Source: Flavobacteriales bacterium (GTDB lineage Bacteria > Bacteroidota > Bacteroidia > Flavobacteriales_G > JALEGO01). Taken from it: 45,018 bases of DNA. A program made the translations under genes and the position numbers. Location: assembly GCA_020628935.1 (NCBI GenBank), contig JAHDEG010000010.1, forward strand, positions 41,237 to 86,254, read 5' to 3'. The notes beneath the pieces were generated by a model, which saw only the letters and a list, made by a program, of their open reading frames with translations, was not told the DNA's origin and ran no database searches. Positions 9,701-17,734 of the stretch are shown here, one piece after another; the stretch's first letter is position 1; each line of letters opens with the position of its first letter.

Positions 9701-10925
9701 TATTACTCATTGCAGTTTCACTAGCAATAGTGGCGTTATTAATTATAATGATGAGAATAATTTAATAAGTATAATAGACTGCAATAGTGAAAGTGAGGTA
9801 ATTATTAATAATAATATATTTGAAAAAGGTTCTCAAGGCATAATAATAAGATCTCTAAGCGGGTCTGAGTCTCAGGTAAGTATTAGCAAAAATCAATTTT
9901 TAGATCAAAATAAAAGAGGTGTTTATCTTAAAGATGTTGTAGTCAATGATTTTAACCACAATGTTTTCAACTATCAAAACCTGCAAACTGACAGCGTTGC
10001 TGCAATAAGTCTAAACAGAATAATAGCTACAGCTGGCTCTAGAACAGTTTTAGAATCGAATAAAATTCTAATGTCTAAGTCTTCAACTCTATTTAACAGC
10101 CACGCTGCTATTACAATAGATAACTCAACTATGATCTTACTAAAAAACAATATCATATTCGTTGCTGATGGAAAAACAAATCTTGGTATTTACTCCTCAA
10201 ATTCAAATGACTTACAGTTATTACACAATTCAATTTTAATTAGTGGAGACAGCTCAGGAGTCATTGCTGCTAATAATTCTCAAATAAACCTGTGTAAGAA
10301 CAATATTTTCGTAACAGACTCATCTGCAGGAAACTATTGTTACCAAGCTAATACGGCTAATAATTTATCAAATTTCGATTTCAATAATATTGTTAGTCCA
10401 ACTATTTTAAAAACAAGCTCACAAAATATTATTTCCATCCCTGATCTACCCAATGTATTAGGCAACTCAAATTCTGCAAATTCTATTTCTGTTAACCCCC
10501 AGTTCACATCAAACTCAGACTTAAATCTTACTGAAAATAGTCCGGATATTTTAAATTTTGGTGATACTACAGTCATTAATGATGCTGATAGGGATTACCT
10601 TTATAAAATTAGAGATAACCCTCCCACTTTAGGAGCATACGAATATCAAAGAGCTTTAGTCTGGGTAGAAGCAGACGGGGGCGCTTGGAGCAGTAATGAA
10701 TCTTGGAGATTGCTAAATGGTGACAGATCTAACGCCATACCAGGAGAAGGTGATATAGTTACCTTAAACGGAGACTTATTAAACTCTACAATGTGTGACA
10801 ATCCAAACAATCCTCCAACAATTACAATTGACGAACATCACACAATAAAATCTATTATTTACGAAGGGAACTGTTCCCCAGCAATAGTTATAACTGAAAA
10901 CGGATCATTAAGCATACTACAATAA
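6726..10925 (+). CDS. Giant secreted right-handed parallel beta-helix protein
   Basis: A 1399-residue protein with a Sec signal peptide (hydrophobic ILFCITVFICGI, cleavage near residue 26). Nearly the whole chain consists of short Asn/Ser/Ile-rich strands of the kind that stack into a pectate-lyase-like parallel beta-helix. Three modules end with a similar block, NPQ or DP followed by L-L-SP and then GAY/GFHE (around residues 415-465, 805-855 and 1255-1310), as in the choice-of-anchor Q repeats of Bacteroidota surface proteins. No catalytic residues are recognisable, so adhesion or glycan binding is as likely as lyase activity. The protein stops in a beta-strand repeat (GSLSILQ) without a visible T9SS sorting domain, although the next gene has one. 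The next gene starts one base later, so they are very probably translated from one mRNA. Confidence 0.85.
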   Translation: MKLKRLNKILFCITVFICGISNCRATNYYVNDSWSNSDIYCTQPGLSNNDGLSPSSPKRLLSEIFNAYSSQLSGNDTIFIDWGNYEDEISIGQLNFSKNSPLTIIGASKTDTKIESSSPNTNVLNIENCSHINLSKINFESNSLRTNTIAGASNVITINDCDNITVDNCQAIRNKDEDALVSIFGASSKLTISNSLLRHNEYQSTGVKITGNSSNDKVKYISILNSTIRLTRTDTNGLAASDAIELENTDSIYIQKNKIHSYDRGIRIWDNSNNTFTTNNFITTNTNAGIYFKGGTSTYGIIAYNSFNNIAESNNGSACLVFSDNNNDENSTIGWSIYNNIFNSNLNNYNMWFYTTTADFDSIDYNSYYRQNTLPIVNTFDFTQWQNYDSDNRSGFAGDTNSIYLNPQYLNDSVLIPQNTNLKFGLAGYNNTVDDIYHRTRLSPTTVGAYDLYTGLNGNYSINPNETASYTNYQSPEDVLKDLKGYSRSDGGPNNGPDLAGNCMFEIEDGIYQLADQLLFEDYQNNRFSMKFNSKSRNAENVTFEAVYNKPVIYITGSFNNNILFKNINFTTSNASYSASLVKIYGSGSDSIRDITFDSCKFTGGEYGVRIFGGLKVINTTINQCEFIEQSFYSLFINNVQSDTNPVANFTNNSIISNNFSNHRAIRIQNANKLNIANNSVIMNNIGNTNTYAVYLFDSDDISFIHNSISVSEPSALTDILRINNCQELRAINNNLSQNGNGKVYALFGSNLVINNNNTYKSALSSFAYSNLSGTHSTFEDWQLSNSSAYDQNSVSIYPFFIDPYSNLRLDCSSPNLLRIAEFLSDSIVQIDVDGNSRGNDVTGINNYVGFHEFQTGDKLSGDYLITSNSTPDSASYEKIYYSISDAIADINCRGINGTVTFYLGDPVYENQQFILSSTLVDNGSDHTVHFTSLDSLNKSRIQYGQSANNLNYIFKLNNPNYNVAFSKIDFLRNTGDYDKILHSTGTFKNLTITHCSFTSNSGVINYNDENNLISIIDCNSESEVIINNNIFEKGSQGIIIRSLSGSESQVSISKNQFLDQNKRGVYLKDVVVNDFNHNVFNYQNLQTDSVAAISLNRIIATAGSRTVLESNKILMSKSSTLFNSHAAITIDNSTMILLKNNIIFVADGKTNLGIYSSNSNDLQLLHNSILISGDSSGVIAANNSQINLCKNNIFVTDSSAGNYCYQANTANNLSNFDFNNIVSPTILKTSSQNIISIPDLPNVLGNSNSANSISVNPQFTSNSDLNLTENSPDILNFGDTTVINDADRDYLYKIRDNPPTLGAYEYQRALVWVEADGGAWSSNESWRLLNGDRSNAIPGEGDIVTLNGDLLNSTMCDNPNNPPTITIDEHHTIKSIIYEGNCSPAIVITENGSLSILQ

Positions 10926-10926
10926 T

Positions 10927-13212
10927 TTGAAAAAAATAATACAACATATAGTACTAATATTTGTAATTAGCTTCCTAACAATGAGTAATTATGCTCAAAT
11001 ATCTGGAGGTTACAGCCATTCTGTTGTGTTATGTAATGACGGTACTTTAAAATCAATGGGCTTAAACAATGAAGGTCAACTAGGCTTAGGACATAACAGT
11101 AACGTTACTCAAAGTGAAACCATAAACAACTTAGATAGTATAGTTCAAGTATCTTCTGGTCTTAATCATAACTTAGCTTTAAAAGCTAACGGTAAAGTTT
11201 ATAGTTGGGGGAAAAACAACAAAGGACAATTAGGCCACGGCAACAACACCACTTCCCTCCTACCCAAATTAATAACTTCTTTAAGCAGTATTAAATTTAT
11301 AGAAACCGGAAATCAATGTTCTTTTGCTGTTGACAGTATAGGAAACTTATACGGCTGGGGAAACAATGAACATCAACAAGTCGCCAATACTAACAACTCA
11401 GAAACCTCTCCTGTTTTAATAGCTAGTAATATTAAACAAGTATCCTCTTCAAAACTCTTTACAATGGCTATAACCATGCAAAATGAGTTACTTATTTGGG
11501 GCACTAATTCGTTTAACATAATGAATAACACGTCTATCGAAAAAACATCCACACCAGCAGTTATTCAAATAAACGAAACACCTAAAAAAATAGTAACGGG
11601 TTCCTATTTTGCAGCAGTATTAACTAAACAAGGTAATATTTACACTTGGGGGTTTAATAAACAAGGTAGTTTAGGAAATGGATCTTTTGATAATACAAGC
11701 CTACCAACCAAAATCAATAATTTATCTAATATTAAAGACCTATCTGCTGGTGAAGGGCATATAGTTGCACTCACACAAAACGGTAGCGTTTACACTTGGG
11801 GATATAATTATAATGGTGAACTGGGCGATAATTCGGGATCAATGCAAAATACACCTGTACAAATTGCAGGAGATTCTATAAATAGTATTTACGCAGGTTC
11901 ACATCACTCATTTTTTATTTCGAAAGAAGGTAACGCTTACGCCTGGGGTCTTAACAGTAACAACCAACTGTTACTTGGCAATAGCTATAGCGCATATTCA
12001 CCACAAAAAATTGAGTTCGGTTGTCCTTTAATTAAAACCTGCGAAACAATTGCCTTAATAGAAAGTATCGACTCTATTTTTTGTGAAGGAGACACCATAA
12101 ATTTAACCTCAAACAATACAAACTCAAATGAGTTAGAATGGTACATTCAAAATGAATACCAAGGTAATCAAACAAATATTACGTACTTAACTAACGCTCA
12201 TTTTGGCGAAACTACAATTAAGCTAAAAGTGAATAATGGAACCTGTGAAGATAGTATTCAAAAAAGCATTTACATTCAAAAGAAACCTACCCCATACATA
12301 TCCTACATACCTAAATTATGTCCTAACGATAATCCTTACCCCTTATCTGCACAACCAACTGGCGGAACTTGGTCTGGCAACGGAGCTATATTTGGCCACT
12401 TTAATCCTGCAATAACCGGCTCAGGAGTTCACAATATACAATACACAATTTCTGAAAACGGGTGTTCTACAACAACAAATAAAGAAGTTACCGTAAAAAA
12501 TAGTGCACCATTAAATATTAGCACAGAAGTAGAAATTTGTGAAGGAGACTCGCTAATTGTTCAAAATCAATCAAACAATCCTGTGTATTGGAATAACGGT
12601 ATTTCTAGCTCTAACACCGTATTTCATTTAACATCCTCACAATACATTACAGCAACAGCAACTGGCGAAGAACTTTGCCCACTAATAGACTCTGTTTATA
12701 TTGAAGTTAACGAACCACCAACAGCTAATTTTACTACAACCATAAGCGGTAACCAAGTACAATTTGAAAACACATCAAATAACTACACCAACCTACAGTG
12801 GAATTTTGGGGATGGAAATGTGAGTGATCAAGAAACACCAACACATGAATATATTACAAATCAAGATTATATTGTAGAACTCATAAGTGCAAACCAGTGC
12901 GGGTCTGATACCATAACCGATACACTTTATTTTATAACAACAAACACCAAAACCAGCGAAACAGTAACTATTGCAGAAGTGTATCCAAACCCATCCAAAG
13001 GAATAATTAATTTAAAAACGGCAACAAATAGTACTAGTAACATTAACCTAAATATATATTCACAAACAGGCCAATTAGTACTAACCAAAAACATTGTCAC
13101 TGGCTACAATAACGCACAAATAAACATTCAACATTTACCAGTTGGCATATACACGCTTGTTTTAAATAACAATAACACTATGAGCAGTGTAAAAATAACA
13201 TTAAACAAGTAA
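10927..13212 (+). CDS. RCC1-repeat / PKD-domain protein with T9SS sorting signal
   Basis: A 761-residue secreted protein. The start is TTG at 10927, one base after the previous stop; it gives an intact signal peptide (KKIIQHIVLIFVISFL, ending near NYAQ), whereas the first ATG (10981) would remove it. Residues ~25-355 hold seven RCC1-like repeats, each with GxxHxxAL, GxVYxWG and NxxGQLG elements, enough for one seven-bladed propeller. Then follow Ig-like segments, one PKD domain (residues ~595-665, LQWNFGDG and THEY), and a type A T9SS C-terminal domain beginning VYPNPSKG and ending with PVGIYTLVL and KITLNK. It should be exported by the type IX system to the cell surface. Binding partner unknown. 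Confidence 0.9.
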   Translation: MKKIIQHIVLIFVISFLTMSNYAQISGGYSHSVVLCNDGTLKSMGLNNEGQLGLGHNSNVTQSETINNLDSIVQVSSGLNHNLALKANGKVYSWGKNNKGQLGHGNNTTSLLPKLITSLSSIKFIETGNQCSFAVDSIGNLYGWGNNEHQQVANTNNSETSPVLIASNIKQVSSSKLFTMAITMQNELLIWGTNSFNIMNNTSIEKTSTPAVIQINETPKKIVTGSYFAAVLTKQGNIYTWGFNKQGSLGNGSFDNTSLPTKINNLSNIKDLSAGEGHIVALTQNGSVYTWGYNYNGELGDNSGSMQNTPVQIAGDSINSIYAGSHHSFFISKEGNAYAWGLNSNNQLLLGNSYSAYSPQKIEFGCPLIKTCETIALIESIDSIFCEGDTINLTSNNTNSNELEWYIQNEYQGNQTNITYLTNAHFGETTIKLKVNNGTCEDSIQKSIYIQKKPTPYISYIPKLCPNDNPYPLSAQPTGGTWSGNGAIFGHFNPAITGSGVHNIQYTISENGCSTTTNKEVTVKNSAPLNISTEVEICEGDSLIVQNQSNNPVYWNNGISSSNTVFHLTSSQYITATATGEELCPLIDSVYIEVNEPPTANFTTTISGNQVQFENTSNNYTNLQWNFGDGNVSDQETPTHEYITNQDYIVELISANQCGSDTITDTLYFITTNTKTSETVTIAEVYPNPSKGIINLKTATNSTSNINLNIYSQTGQLVLTKNIVTGYNNAQINIQHLPVGIYTLVLNNNNTMSSVKITLNK

Positions 13213-13235
13213 CTACAATTACTGTTAAATAAAGC

Positions 13236-13811
13236 ATGCAATTAAACGAAGAATACTGGAATAACCGATATTTAGAACAAAACACAGGTTGGGATATAGG
13301 CTATGCATCTCCCCCACTAGTTGAGTACTTCAAAAAAATAAAAGATAAATCACTTGCTATACTTATACCCGGCTGCGGAAGCGGTTACGAAGCAGAGTAT
13401 TTAGTAAACAATGGCTTTAAAAACGTGACTGTGATTGACATCTCTAAACACCTTACCATACAGTTAAAAAACAAACTTGGCAATAAATGCAATGTAATTC
13501 ATGGCGATTTTTTCAAGCATAATGGCAGTTACGATCTTATTATAGAACAAACCTTTTTTTGCGCACTTAACCCTGAGTTAAGAAAACAATATGTAGTACA
13601 TATGTTAACTCTACTAAAACCAAAAGGGATTCTAGTAGGTCTTCTATTTAACACTACTTTTGAAAAAGACGGACCACCTTTTGGTGCCACCAAAAAAGAA
13701 TATGAGCAATTATTTGCCAATTACTTCACTATAATTAAACTTAAAAGCAGCGAAAACTCCATCCCTCAACGTTTAGGCAACGAGTTATTCTTTATCTTCG
13801 AAAAAAAGTAA
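13236..13811 (+). CDS. TPMT-family SAM-dependent methyltransferase
   Basis: A 191-residue cytoplasmic methyltransferase of the thiopurine S-methyltransferase family. Diagnostic features are the N-terminal YWNNRYLEQNTGWDIG (the WxxxxWD-like element of TPMT), the SAM-binding motif I IPGCGSGYEAEYL at about residues 44-56, the acidic VTVIDIS strand end, and the EQTFFCAL motif after strand 4. Bacterial members methylate small thiol, selenium or tellurium compounds; the substrate here cannot be read from sequence. It starts 23 bases after the RCC1 gene, and its stop is followed after one base by the rhodanese gene. The pairing with a sulfurtransferase-fold protein suggests sulfur chemistry, but that is inference. 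Confidence 0.88.
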   Translation: MQLNEEYWNNRYLEQNTGWDIGYASPPLVEYFKKIKDKSLAILIPGCGSGYEAEYLVNNGFKNVTVIDISKHLTIQLKNKLGNKCNVIHGDFFKHNGSYDLIIEQTFFCALNPELRKQYVVHMLTLLKPKGILVGLLFNTTFEKDGPPFGATKKEYEQLFANYFTIIKLKSSENSIPQRLGNELFFIFEKK

Positions 13812-13812
13812 A

Positions 13813-14193
13813 ATGAACAAATTTATAAGTGGCATAGCAATGCTTATCATTTTTATAACAAGTTGTGCAACAGCCCAAAATAAAAACGTAGAAAACCTTA
13901 CAAACGAAAAATTCTCAGAAATAGCTAAACAAGAAAACGTAGTAATTCTTGATGTAAGAACGGCCAAAGAGTACAGCGATGGTCATATACCAAACGCCCA
14001 AAACATTGATATTCTTAATGGCGATTTTGAGAAAGCAATAACAAACTTAAATCCTGAAAAAACATACTTAGTATATTGTAAATCAGGCGGTAGAAGCTCA
14101 AAAGCATGCAATATGCTCGACAATCAAAAATTCAACAATGTTTACAATTTGTCCAAAGGCTTCTCTGGTTGGAATGGAGAAATAGAAAAGTAA
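13813..14193 (+). CDS. Rhodanese-like lipoprotein
   Basis: A 126-residue single-domain rhodanese. A lipoprotein signal peptide ends in the lipobox ITSC with Cys18, so the domain should be anchored to a membrane facing the periplasm. The rhodanese core shows VVILDVRTAKEYSDGHIPNA (residues 43-62) and the active-site loop CKSGGRS with Cys89, followed by the C-terminal GFSGW element. The catalytic Cys is present, so sulfane-sulfur transfer is possible. It is likely co-transcribed with the methyltransferase gene one base upstream. Two bases after its stop begins a copy of the 97-nt dispersed repeat. Confidence 0.9.
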   Translation: MNKFISGIAMLIIFITSCATAQNKNVENLTNEKFSEIAKQENVVILDVRTAKEYSDGHIPNAQNIDILNGDFEKAITNLNPEKTYLVYCKSGGRSSKACNMLDNQKFNNVYNLSKGFSGWNGEIEK

Positions 14194-14195
14194 TA

Positions 14196-14292
14196 TTTGG
14201 GCGTTCCCACACCAAAGGCGCGGTCAGGCTTTACCATACAAGTCCGCGTTCGCTTCACTCACTGTGGGCTTTCCCGTTCAATCCTTAACGCA
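14196..14292 (+). repeat. 97-nt dispersed palindromic repeat, copy A
   Basis: A 97-base segment that recurs at 16989-17085 with only about five differences. It has nested complementary ends: GCGTT (14201-14205) with AACGC (14287-14291) and CCCACA (14206-14211) with TGTGGG (14263-14268). Inside, CGCGG (14219-14223) can pair with CCGCG (14244-14248). It follows the rhodanese stop by two bases. An open frame crosses it on the plus strand, but it is not a credible gene. It resembles a family of GGGCGTT...AACGC intergenic repeats that I recall from Bacteroidota genomes. Confidence 0.8.
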
Positions 14293-14347
14293 AATCAGTA
14301 GAAAAATGTATTCAATTAGGCTTATACAATCCATTGCCATATAAAAA

Positions 14348-14929
14348 CTAGACCAACAATGAAAGTGCAATTTTAATGGAACCCGTAAGTTGTTTTTTAT
14401 CTGGATTGACTTTAGAAACTACTCGAATACCATTGTACAAGGTATAGAAAAGAGCAGCAAGTGATTTTAAATCTTGACCAGATTTTAACTGACCATTATC
14501 TTCGCCCTTTTTTAAGTATTCAAAAAAAATTTTCATAAAGTCTTCCCTGTTCGTTTCTAGCACCCGATACAAACTTTCATCATTTGGAGTTAACTCAGTA
14601 GTTGTATTAACTACAAAACAACCTTTCCTATCTTCATCATTAACTGCTTCTTGAATTGCAAGACTAAAAAGTTTAGAAAACCCCGTTTTTACATTGGGGT
14701 GTTTTTCAAAAAACTGAATCAATCCCTCTCTATTTTGCTTTCGATACAGCTCAAAAGACTTTTTGAATAATGCGTTCTTGTCTCCAAAAGTATCATAAAT
14801 GCTTGCTCTATTAATACCTAAATGACTCACCAAATCTTGGATAGAAGTAGCCGAGTATCCCTGTTTCCAAAACAAGTTCATAGCTTTATTTAAAACTATA
14901 TTTTCATCAAATGTTTTTACTCTTGGCAT
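14348..14929 (-). CDS. TetR/AcrR-family transcriptional regulator
   Basis: A 193-residue repressor. I start it at the ATG at 14929 (MPRVKTFDE), because the longer frame to 14962 runs through a perfect 10-bp inverted repeat and adds atypical residues. The N-terminal ~50 residues form the TetR helix-turn-helix, with SIQDLVSHLGINRASIYDTFG as the recognition region; the C-terminal ligand/dimerisation domain is of the TetR_C type seen in SDR-linked regulators. It lies downstream of the SDR gene on the same strand, separated by 80 bases containing a hairpin. It probably represses the SDR gene and itself through the palindrome upstream of the SDR gene. The ligand is unknown. Confidence 0.88.
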   Translation of the reverse strand: MPRVKTFDENIVLNKAMNLFWKQGYSATSIQDLVSHLGINRASIYDTFGDKNALFKKSFELYRKQNREGLIQFFEKHPNVKTGFSKLFSLAIQEAVNDEDRKGCFVVNTTTELTPNDESLYRVLETNREDFMKIFFEYLKKGEDNGQLKSGQDLKSLAALFYTLYNGIRVVSKVNPDKKQLTGSIKIALSLLV

Positions 14930-14939
14930 ATTTAAAAAT

Positions 14940-14962
14940 GTGGAAGCGTTACACGCTTCCAC
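14940..14962 (-). terminator. Perfect inverted repeat between SDR and TetR genes (terminator or operator)
   Basis: GTGGAAGCGT (14940-14949) and ACGCTTCCAC (14953-14962) pair perfectly around three bases. On the minus strand the stem is followed by ATTTTTAAA, so it reads as an intrinsic terminator after the SDR gene and just before the TetR start. It could also be a TetR operator, or a hairpin setting the ratio of the two gene products. Confidence 0.6.
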
Positions 14963-15009
14963 AAAAGTAACTTATCAGAACCCATCATTTCGAATAAATT
15001 TAGAAAAAA

Positions 15010-15765
15010 TTAACTCAAAAGTGTGTTGATATTAATACCACCATCAATATTATATTCACTTCCAGTGATAAAAGAGGCGTCATCTGATGCTAAAAAAGAA
15101 ACAAGTTTAGCTATATCTTCAGGCTCACCAAATCGCTTCAATGGAACCCGGTTTTGCATAGCTTCAGCAAATCCATTTAGTTGTTCCTCTTCCATTCCCG
15201 TTTTACCGAAAATTGGCGTTGAAACTGGGCCAGGATTTACTGAATTCACTCTAATTTTTCTTGGAGCTAACTCTGTTGCCGCTGTACGGGTATATGAGTT
15301 TAATGCAGCTTTTGAAGCGGCATAAACGGCTGTATTTGGCATCCCGGTATAAGCATTGACTGAAGACAAATTTATAATAGACGCACCATCATTTAGAATT
15401 GGTAAAAACTTCTCAGTTGTAAACAAAGCTCCTTTGAGATTTATACCCATCTGGTGATCAAACATCTCTTCACTTATTTGGCCAACCGGAGCAGGCTGAA
15501 AAATACCAGCATTTACAAGTAGGATGTCTACCTTACCAAAATCTGATTTCACCTCTGAAACCAAATTATTAATCGCAGAAAGACTCTTAACATCTGCAAC
15601 AACACCCTTAACCCCAAGTTCTTGTGAAGCTTTAGTGACTTTTTCCAAATTTCTACCCGTAATTATGACTTGTGCACCTTGATTTTTCAATTCTTTAGCA
15701 GATGCATAACCAATACCACTGTTGCCTCCTGTAACAACAGCTACTTTTCCCTTTAACTTACTCAT
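15010..15765 (-). CDS. SDR-family NAD(P)-dependent oxidoreductase
   Basis: A 251-residue classical short-chain dehydrogenase/reductase. The cofactor-binding TGGNSGIG is at residues 12-19, the structural NAG at 85-87, the catalytic Ser at 134/135 (NLSS), and Tyr148-x3-Lys152. The C-terminal DGGININ element is typical. The TGRN segment after strand 2, with Arg38, suggests NADP(H) preference; this is inference. It is the first gene of a leftward pair with the TetR regulator, whose likely operator lies in the 15794-15844 promoter region. Such TetR-SDR pairs are widespread and usually respond to reactive carbonyl or xenobiotic compounds; the actual substrate is unknown. Confidence 0.92.
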   Translation of the reverse strand: MSKLKGKVAVVTGGNSGIGYASAKELKNQGAQVIITGRNLEKVTKASQELGVKGVVADVKSLSAINNLVSEVKSDFGKVDILLVNAGIFQPAPVGQISEEMFDHQMGINLKGALFTTEKFLPILNDGASIINLSSVNAYTGMPNTAVYAASKAALNSYTRTAATELAPRKIRVNSVNPGPVSTPIFGKTGMEEEQLNGFAEAMQNRVPLKRFGEPEDIAKLVSFLASDDASFITGSEYNIDGGININTLLS

Positions 15766-15793
15766 TTATTATTCTTTAAATTATTAAAAATAA

Positions 15794-15844
15794 CAGAACG
15801 ATCATTCTGATATACAAACATACAAATAACAGAACGAATATTCC
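15794..15844 (-). promoter_or_regulatory. Putative TetR operator upstream of the SDR gene
   Basis: CAGAACGATCATTCTG (15794-15809) is an imperfect palindrome centred on GATC. A second, degenerate copy starting CAGAACGA lies at 15830-15844 (CAGAACGAATATTCC). The sites begin 29 and 65 bases upstream of the SDR start codon, in the span expected to hold its promoter. Size and symmetry suit a TetR dimer. Binding by the adjacent TetR protein is inference. Confidence 0.5.
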
Positions 15845-16012
15845 AAATAAAATAACACTAGGTAATTTTTAGTTGGGTGGAAAATTGGGTCACATTAATG
15901 ATCAGACAAACGCATACCGTTAAATACTCAAAATTTAACTTTTTTACGTATAAAGTATTATTTATCTATCTCAATGATTACTTTTACACCTTAATAATTA
16001 AAAACTTAAAAA

Positions 16013-16831
16013 ATGGATAAAATAGGAGAATACAGCGATTTAATTAAAGCATTCGCTTTACAATATGGCTTAAAATTAATTGGAGCAATTGTAGTTTGGA
16101 TAATTGGTAGCTGGGTAATTAAGCTCATTTTAGGAGGACTAAGAAGAGTGCTCGATAAAAACAAAACAGACTCTTCATTAAAGCCATTTTTATCTAGCAT
16201 CGCTGGGGCACTATTAAAAGTAATGCTTGTTATTTCAGTACTTGGCATGTTAGGCATAGAAATGACTTCATTCATCGCCATTTTAGGTGCGGCAGGCTTA
16301 GCAGTTGGTATGGCATTATCAGGCACACTACAAAATTTCGCAGGAGGTGTAATGATTTTAATATTCAAACCCTATAAAGTCGGAGATTTAATAACCGCGC
16401 AAGGCCATACTGGAGTAGTAAAAGAAATTCAAATATTTGTAACAATTCTATTAACCCCAGAAAACAAGACAGTTTACATACCAAACGGTCCACTTGCAAA
16501 TAACGATGTAACTAACTTCACGGTAGAAGGTAAAATAAGAGTTGACCTAAGTTTCGGTATAGATTACTCCGCTAGCATTAAAGATGCTAAAGACGTTTTA
16601 ATTAAAGTAATGAACAATCATTCTAAAGTATTACAAGATCCAGCTCCATTTGTTGGAGTTACCGAATTAGGAGATAACTCAGTTAACTTAGCTGTAAGGC
16701 CACATTGTAAGCCAGAGCATTACTGGGATGTATACTTCGATATATATGAAAATGGTAAAGTTGCATTAGATGCTGCAAACATTTCAATACCATTCCCTCA
16801 ATTAGATTTACACGTTAAAAAAGATCTTTAA
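16013..16831 (+). CDS. mscS: Small-conductance mechanosensitive channel, MscS family
   Basis: A 272-residue inner-membrane channel that opens under membrane tension and releases solutes on hypo-osmotic shock. There are three transmembrane segments: residues ~18-40, ~58-80 and the pore helix ~85-115. The pore helix carries the Gly/Ala-rich GAAGLAVGMALSGTLQNFAGG that lines the pore in MscS. The following FKPYKVGD starts the beta domain, and the C-terminal alpha/beta domain ends near IPFPQLDLHV, as in short MscS proteins. Length matches E. coli MscS (286 aa). The ATG at 16013 has no Shine-Dalgarno sequence. A strong terminator follows 21 bases after the stop, so it is a single-gene unit. Confidence 0.95.
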   Translation: MDKIGEYSDLIKAFALQYGLKLIGAIVVWIIGSWVIKLILGGLRRVLDKNKTDSSLKPFLSSIAGALLKVMLVISVLGMLGIEMTSFIAILGAAGLAVGMALSGTLQNFAGGVMILIFKPYKVGDLITAQGHTGVVKEIQIFVTILLTPENKTVYIPNGPLANNDVTNFTVEGKIRVDLSFGIDYSASIKDAKDVLIKVMNNHSKVLQDPAPFVGVTELGDNSVNLAVRPHCKPEHYWDVYFDIYENGKVALDAANISIPFPQLDLHVKKDL

Positions 16832-16852
16832 AACCCCTCCTTTTTATAATAT

Positions 16853-16884
16853 AAAAAAGGCTGCTCATTGAGTGGCCTTTTTTT
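16853..16884 (+). terminator. Intrinsic terminator after mscS
   Basis: AAAAAAGGC (16853-16861) pairs with GCCTTTTTT (16875-16883), with an inner CTC/GAG pairing in the loop and a run of seven T at 16878-16884. It lies directly downstream of the mscS stop codon. Confidence 0.85.
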
Positions 16885-16988
16885 GTTTGTAGCAACACCT
16901 ATTATTCTTTAATTAATATAGCGCACCAAAACGTTAAACTCTATTAAAAAATCTCTAAGTTGATATAAAGAAATACAATAATTATATT

Positions 16989-17085
16989 TTTGGGCGTTCC
17001 CACACTAAAGGTGCGGGCAGGCTTTACCATACAAGTCTGCCTTCGCTTCACTCACTGTGGGCTTTCCCGTTCAATCCTTAACGCA
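16989..17085 (+). repeat. 97-nt dispersed palindromic repeat, copy B
   Basis: Second copy of the element at 14196-14292, in the same orientation. It keeps GCGTT (16994-16998) with AACGC (17080-17084) and CCCACA (16999-17004) with TGTGGG (17056-17061). The inner hairpin differs: here GGCAG (17016-17020) pairs with CTGCC (17037-17041). The 75-codon plus-strand frame crossing it is not a convincing gene. Confidence 0.8.
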
Positions 17086-17734
17086 GCCAAACAGAAAAAC
17101 AAACTAACTGAATATATTTTAGTAGTTTTATATATGAATAATATAACACAATGTGTTATATTTCAACTGTTGGCAAACAGCCTTTTTCCTACCCCTTTTT
17201 GGGCTTCACTCATTTAAGCTCTTAATCTCAAACAATGAATACGGACTGATTCTCTGGACAAGACGATGAAGATCGGATCGATAAGCAGAATCACTAAATT
17301 TTGAGTTAATAATTTCTATAAACCATGGACCCGGATTCGGAAGTCCGATTATACTTCAGAAAGCTTAAATGAGCTTTGTGATAATAGTTAATTACGGACG
17401 GACCAGATTGAATGCGTGCTATCTCTTGAAGGCCGTTAACCAACATAAGCGTAAAAAACACACCGTTAAAACTAAACCTTTAGTTGTCTTAACTCAATTC
17501 ATCAATTAGGCCCGTAATTTTTGCTTGTGCTTTCTATTTCTAGAACATCAGGATCTTAAAATGAAAAATAAATGAAAACAGTTTAGCTGACTAAGTACAA
17601 AACTGAAAATGCACAAAAATTACTACATTTGATTCTTCAAGAAGCGTATGGTGCGTTTCTTACGTTAACGTTGTAACATATACTCCAAAAATTTGGCTTA
17701 ATTCTTGATAGTAAAGAGTAAAACAACTTTTATC
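17086..17734. other. Gene-poor stretch, no credible gene
   Basis: About 650 bases with no frame that looks coding and with a more mixed base composition (17220-17420) than the AT-rich surroundings. A -7-like TACATTTG at 17624-17631 could drive the small secreted gene starting at 17735, although I find no clear -33 TTG. The mixed composition and lack of long frames may mean decayed coding DNA, but no protein family can be recognised in any frame. Confidence 0.5.

Noticed and set aside
14106-14288. 60-codon plus-strand frame overlapping the rhodanese end and the 97-nt repeat
   Set aside because: It runs out of phase inside a real gene and then through a non-coding palindromic repeat; a copy at 16990-17217 has an unrelated continuation.
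14930-14962. Longer N-terminus for the TetR protein starting at 14962
   Set aside because: These codons are the perfect inverted repeat itself and encode residues absent from TetR N-termini; MPRV at 14929 is the usual start.
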